A stretch of DNA of 64,000 nt from Acidobacteriota bacterium. GTDB taxonomy: Bacteria; Acidobacteriota; Vicinamibacteria; Vicinamibacterales; UBA8438. Position 1 is the stretch's first letter. Each line of letters begins with the position of its first letter. Location: positions 1-64,000 of the forward strand of contig VXME01000095.1 of the NCBI GenBank assembly GCA_009861545.1. Direction: 5' to 3'. The translations under genes were made by a program, and so were the position numbers. Under the pieces are notes generated by a model, which was not told the origin of the DNA, did not search any database, and saw only the letters and a program-made list of their open reading frames with translations. This document shows positions 61,536-64,000 of the stretch, piece after piece.

Positions 61536-64000
61536 CGCCGCTCCTTCCCTCGACATGCACGAGCAGGAGCGGAACGAGCTCCGGGCTGGTGTCGGCGGCG
61601 CGATCGAGTCGGTCCCGCCAGGATTGCTGCTCCGTCTCAAGCTGCGTCAGGCGATGATCGCGCACCGTCGGCAACCCGATTCGCTCGATGGTCGAGCGCC
61701 GAGCCGCAAACGAGTAGTCTCCTTTCTCGCGTTCGGCGGCGCGCCGGACGCGGTGTGCCTGAACCAGCTCCTCGTACATGGGCTGACCATTCTCGCGGGC
61801 TGATTCCTGAACACGGTCGAACGCCTCGACCGCCGCATCGCCTTCGACATGTTCATGCACAGACGGCTGGTCGGCCAGCATCCGGTCCCACACGAACCGG
61901 GCTGTGGGGGCAAGGACACGACCGTCTTCATGCCTGAAGAGCGGCATGACGCGGTGCCGACTCTCCTCCGGTGCATGGAGCGCGATCCGCCACAGCGACC
62001 AGAATCCCCGGACCTCCGACGGCAGCTCCGTCAGAACAAGACACGGGATCGGTTGCCCGGGAGCGAAGGGCGGAATCCGTGTCGCCAGTCCGCGGAGGCG
62101 CGGCTCCTGCAGCGTGAGATGTCTTGCGGAGGGCAATCGTTCCGCGTCGGCGACCGAGAACACGACTGGCCCTTCACGCTTTCCGTCAGGCCAGATCAGC
62201 TTCCACGCAAGATCGTTCCGTTCCGCGGCGCCGCCGTGTGCCTGCACGTAACTGACGGTCATCCGTTCCACCCAGTGGGGCAGCGGGTGGGTCACCAGAT
62301 TTCGCGCCTCTCCGGGATCGACATTATCTGCACCTCCGAGAATGGCCACGTTGTCGCAGACAGCCCGCCCCTGATCCCTGACCGCTTCCACCGCCGCTTC
62401 GACCCCGGCATCGAGCGCCTGGGGCCGGAGAATCGCTTCGACGTACAGGTTGTCGAAGAGCTGCCCGGCCAGCGCCGAATCCAGGATGTCACCCGTCTTG
62501 TCGACGCCGAACTCATGCAGGATGACGGCCAGCTTCTCTTCCAGAACCTCGCGCACGCGGTGCTCAACCGTGTCCTGGATCGCGAAGTTGACCGCGCGGA
62601 CGGCATGCGCCTGGCCGATGCGGTCTACCCGTCCGATGCGCTGCTCGAGCTTCATCGGGTTCCACGGGATGTCGTAGTTGATCACCACGTGGCAGAACTG
62701 CAGGTTCAACCCCTCGCCGCCAGCGTCCGTCGAGACCAGGATCCGCGCGTTGCCGGCGAATGCTTGCTGCGCGTTCTCCCGCTCGTCCATCCCCAACGAT
62801 CCGTTGAGGCAGACGACCGAGAAGCCCCGGTCGGCAAGAAACTCCCGCAGCATCTCCTGCGTGGGCACGAACTCGGTGAAGACGAGCACCTTCAGATCCG
62901 GATCCGATTCTTCCTGTTGCAGGCGGTAGATCCAGTCCAGCAAGGCTTCCGCTTTCGCATCCGGGCCGGCCGCCTCCGTGCCCCGGGCCGCGTCGAGCAG
63001 CAACTTGACCTCGGCGTGTTCGTCCTTGAGTGCCGCCAGCCGGGCCGTGAGCAACGTGTCCATCTGCTCCTGGCCGTCGAGGTCCGCCCACTCCTCCTCG
63101 GACAGATCAGGAAAAAGCAGGAGTTGTTCGTCCGGTCCCTGCAGCGCGTCGAGCCGACGCTCCAACGTAGTTCGGATGGCGCGCGTCGACGACGTGACCA
63201 GACGCTGCATCAGGATCATCAGAAAGCCGACATGGCTCTTCTTCTCGCGCAGGGCCTGGTTGTAGCCCGCGCGTACGTATTCGGTAACCGCTTCGTAGAG
63301 GGAACGTTGGCGGCCGTGCCGGGCCTCCCAGGCGATCGGCTCGAGTCGCGTGTTACGCGGCTTGAACAATGGACGTCCATCCGTGTCCACGGCATGACGC
63401 TTCTCCGTCCGAATCACGAACGGGCGCACCCGCTCACGCGAAATGCTCGCGGGATCCGGGAAGGCCTCTTCGTCGACCAGCGACATCAGCCGGTGGAAGG
63501 CGTCCGTCTTGCCCTGATGCGGCGTCGCCGACAGCAACAGGAGATACGGCGCCGCATGCGCCAGCCCCCAGCCTAGCCTGTACCGGGCGACCTGATCCGT
63601 GCTGCCGCCGAGCCTGTGTGCCTCGTCGACGACAATCAGGTCCCAGCCAGCCGTCATCAAGCCCTCGAAACGGTCGTCGTTGTGCTCCGCCACCCGCTCG
63701 CGCGACCATCCGCGCCTGACATCTAGCGGCTTGACCGAATCGATGGAGCAGACAACCTGATCCCACGTCCGCCAGACGTTGTCGGTGGGCGCGATGCGTC
63801 GGAACGCCTGAAAGTCACTCGGGCTGAAGAGCCTGAAGTCCTCGTCGAAGTGCGTCCGCATCTCCGCGATCCACTGCGTCACGAGCCCCTTCGGCGCTAC
63901 GACCAATGTCCGGCGCACCATGCCGCGCAGCTTGAGCTCCCGCATGATGAGCCCCGCCTCGATTGTCTTGCCCAGGCCGACCTCGTCCGCCAGCAGGTAG
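61528..64000 (-). CDS. SNF2/DEAH-type helicase of a PglZ defence operon (runs off right edge)
   Basis: The visible 823 residues start inside the helicase: Walker A ADEVGLGKTIEAGLIMREL at the very edge, TLVVAPKGLVTQWIAEMR, DLIVVDEAHRLGGSTDQV (DEAH), LLLLSATPHQGKTDAFHRL (SAT), VLVFTEFVPTQEMLREFLAD, VSTDAGGEGLNLQFCHVVIN and EQRIGRVDRIGQ (the C-terminal helicase motifs). A long C-terminal part follows with no clear domain. It matches BrxHII/DrmD-like helicases of BREX and DISARM in general layout. Its stop TAA at 61528 overlaps the PglZ start. The missing upstream part is beyond 64000, and a methylase may lie there. Confidence 0.88.
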   Translation of the reverse strand, partial: YLLADEVGLGKTIEAGLIMRELKLRGMVRRTLVVAPKGLVTQWIAEMRTHFDEDFRLFSPSDFQAFRRIAPTDNVWRTWDQVVCSIDSVKPLDVRRGWSRERVAEHNDDRFEGLMTAGWDLIVVDEAHRLGGSTDQVARYRLGWGLAHAAPYLLLLSATPHQGKTDAFHRLMSLVDEEAFPDPASISRERVRPFVIRTEKRHAVDTDGRPLFKPRNTRLEPIAWEARHGRQRSLYEAVTEYVRAGYNQALREKKSHVGFLMILMQRLVTSSTRAIRTTLERRLDALQGPDEQLLLFPDLSEEEWADLDGQEQMDTLLTARLAALKDEHAEVKLLLDAARGTEAAGPDAKAEALLDWIYRLQQEESDPDLKVLVFTEFVPTQEMLREFLADRGFSVVCLNGSLGMDERENAQQAFAGNARILVSTDAGGEGLNLQFCHVVINYDIPWNPMKLEQRIGRVDRIGQAHAVRAVNFAIQDTVEHRVREVLEEKLAVILHEFGVDKTGDILDSALAGQLFDNLYVEAILRPQALDAGVEAAVEAVRDQGRAVCDNVAILGGADNVDPGEARNLVTHPLPHWVERMTVSYVQAHGGAAERNDLAWKLIWPDGKREGPVVFSVADAERLPSARHLTLQEPRLRGLATRIPPFAPGQPIPCLVLTELPSEVRGFWSLWRIALHAPEESRHRVMPLFRHEDGRVLAPTARFVWDRMLADQPSVHEHVEGDAAVEAFDRVQESARENGQPMYEELVQAHRVRRAAEREKGDYSFAARRSTIERIGLPTVRDHRLTQLETEQQSWRDRLDRAADTSPELVPLLLVHVEGRSGGE

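Noticed and set aside
56456-64000. A firm call of BREX type 3
   Set aside because: Only helicase and PglZ are sure; BrxC and an intact methylase are not seen and the BrxA-like match is weak.

Overview
The window is GC-rich (mostly about 65-70%) bacterial DNA from a Gram-negative organism. The best guess is an Acidobacteriota, probably Vicinamibacteria-like. The clues are an 822-residue duplicated FtsX-type permease of the ADOP kind plus a truncated second copy, a large HEAT/cytochrome c dehydrogenase lipoprotein, a PQQ propeller dehydrogenase, a futalosine-pathway MqnE, and an outer-membrane barrel. This assignment is inference; there is no rRNA in the window.

Left end (1-16470): an AddAB-like helicase/nuclease pair (the helicase runs off the left edge), a tRNA 3'-half remnant that looks like an integration scar, a damaged IS110 transposase, the intact ADOP permease, and a graveyard of broken reading frames (CHC2 primase-type zinc finger fragment, a frameshifted small gene, a repeat-rich Arg/Glu protein in pieces, a cut-off ADOP). 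A tightly coupled three-gene operon of unknown function follows.

Centre (16770-34667): mostly housekeeping. It holds tRNA-Arg(ACG), a GH3 glycosidase, moaB-moeA, a zinc-ribbon/membrane protein pair, Fe/Mn superoxide dismutase, nadA with two Rex-like operators and a terminator upstream, mqnE, otsA, an iscR-iscS-iscA-type Fe-S set, and a HEAT/cytochrome c lipoprotein coupled to a Gfo/Idh/MocA oxidoreductase. An orphan HepT-like gene that has lost its catalytic motif lies between iscR and the cytochrome gene.

Accessory block (34793-38736): a DUF4143-type ATPase, an MntA-HepT toxin-antitoxin pair, and a type II restriction-modification pair.

Metabolic block (38788-53639): a complete CysM-rhodanese / JAMM protease / CysO / MoeB-rhodanese cysteine pathway, a PQQ dehydrogenase, an aminotransferase, a class III CoA transferase, a DtxR regulator with two small partners, a porin-CuA-diheme electron-transfer operon, the RtcB RNA ligase, and a Uma2 nuclease.

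Right end (53732-64000): a second defence region. It has a Schlafen-type AlbA ATPase fused to an immunoglobulin-like domain, a low-GC gene with a deoxyribosyltransferase/TIR-like domain, and a PglZ-centred operon reading leftwards: SNF2/DEAH helicase (running off the right edge), PglZ, a winged-helix BrxA-like protein, a VapC stub, a second AlbA ATPase, and a DNA-methylase stub. It resembles BREX/DISARM-type phage defence but matches no standard arrangement visible here.
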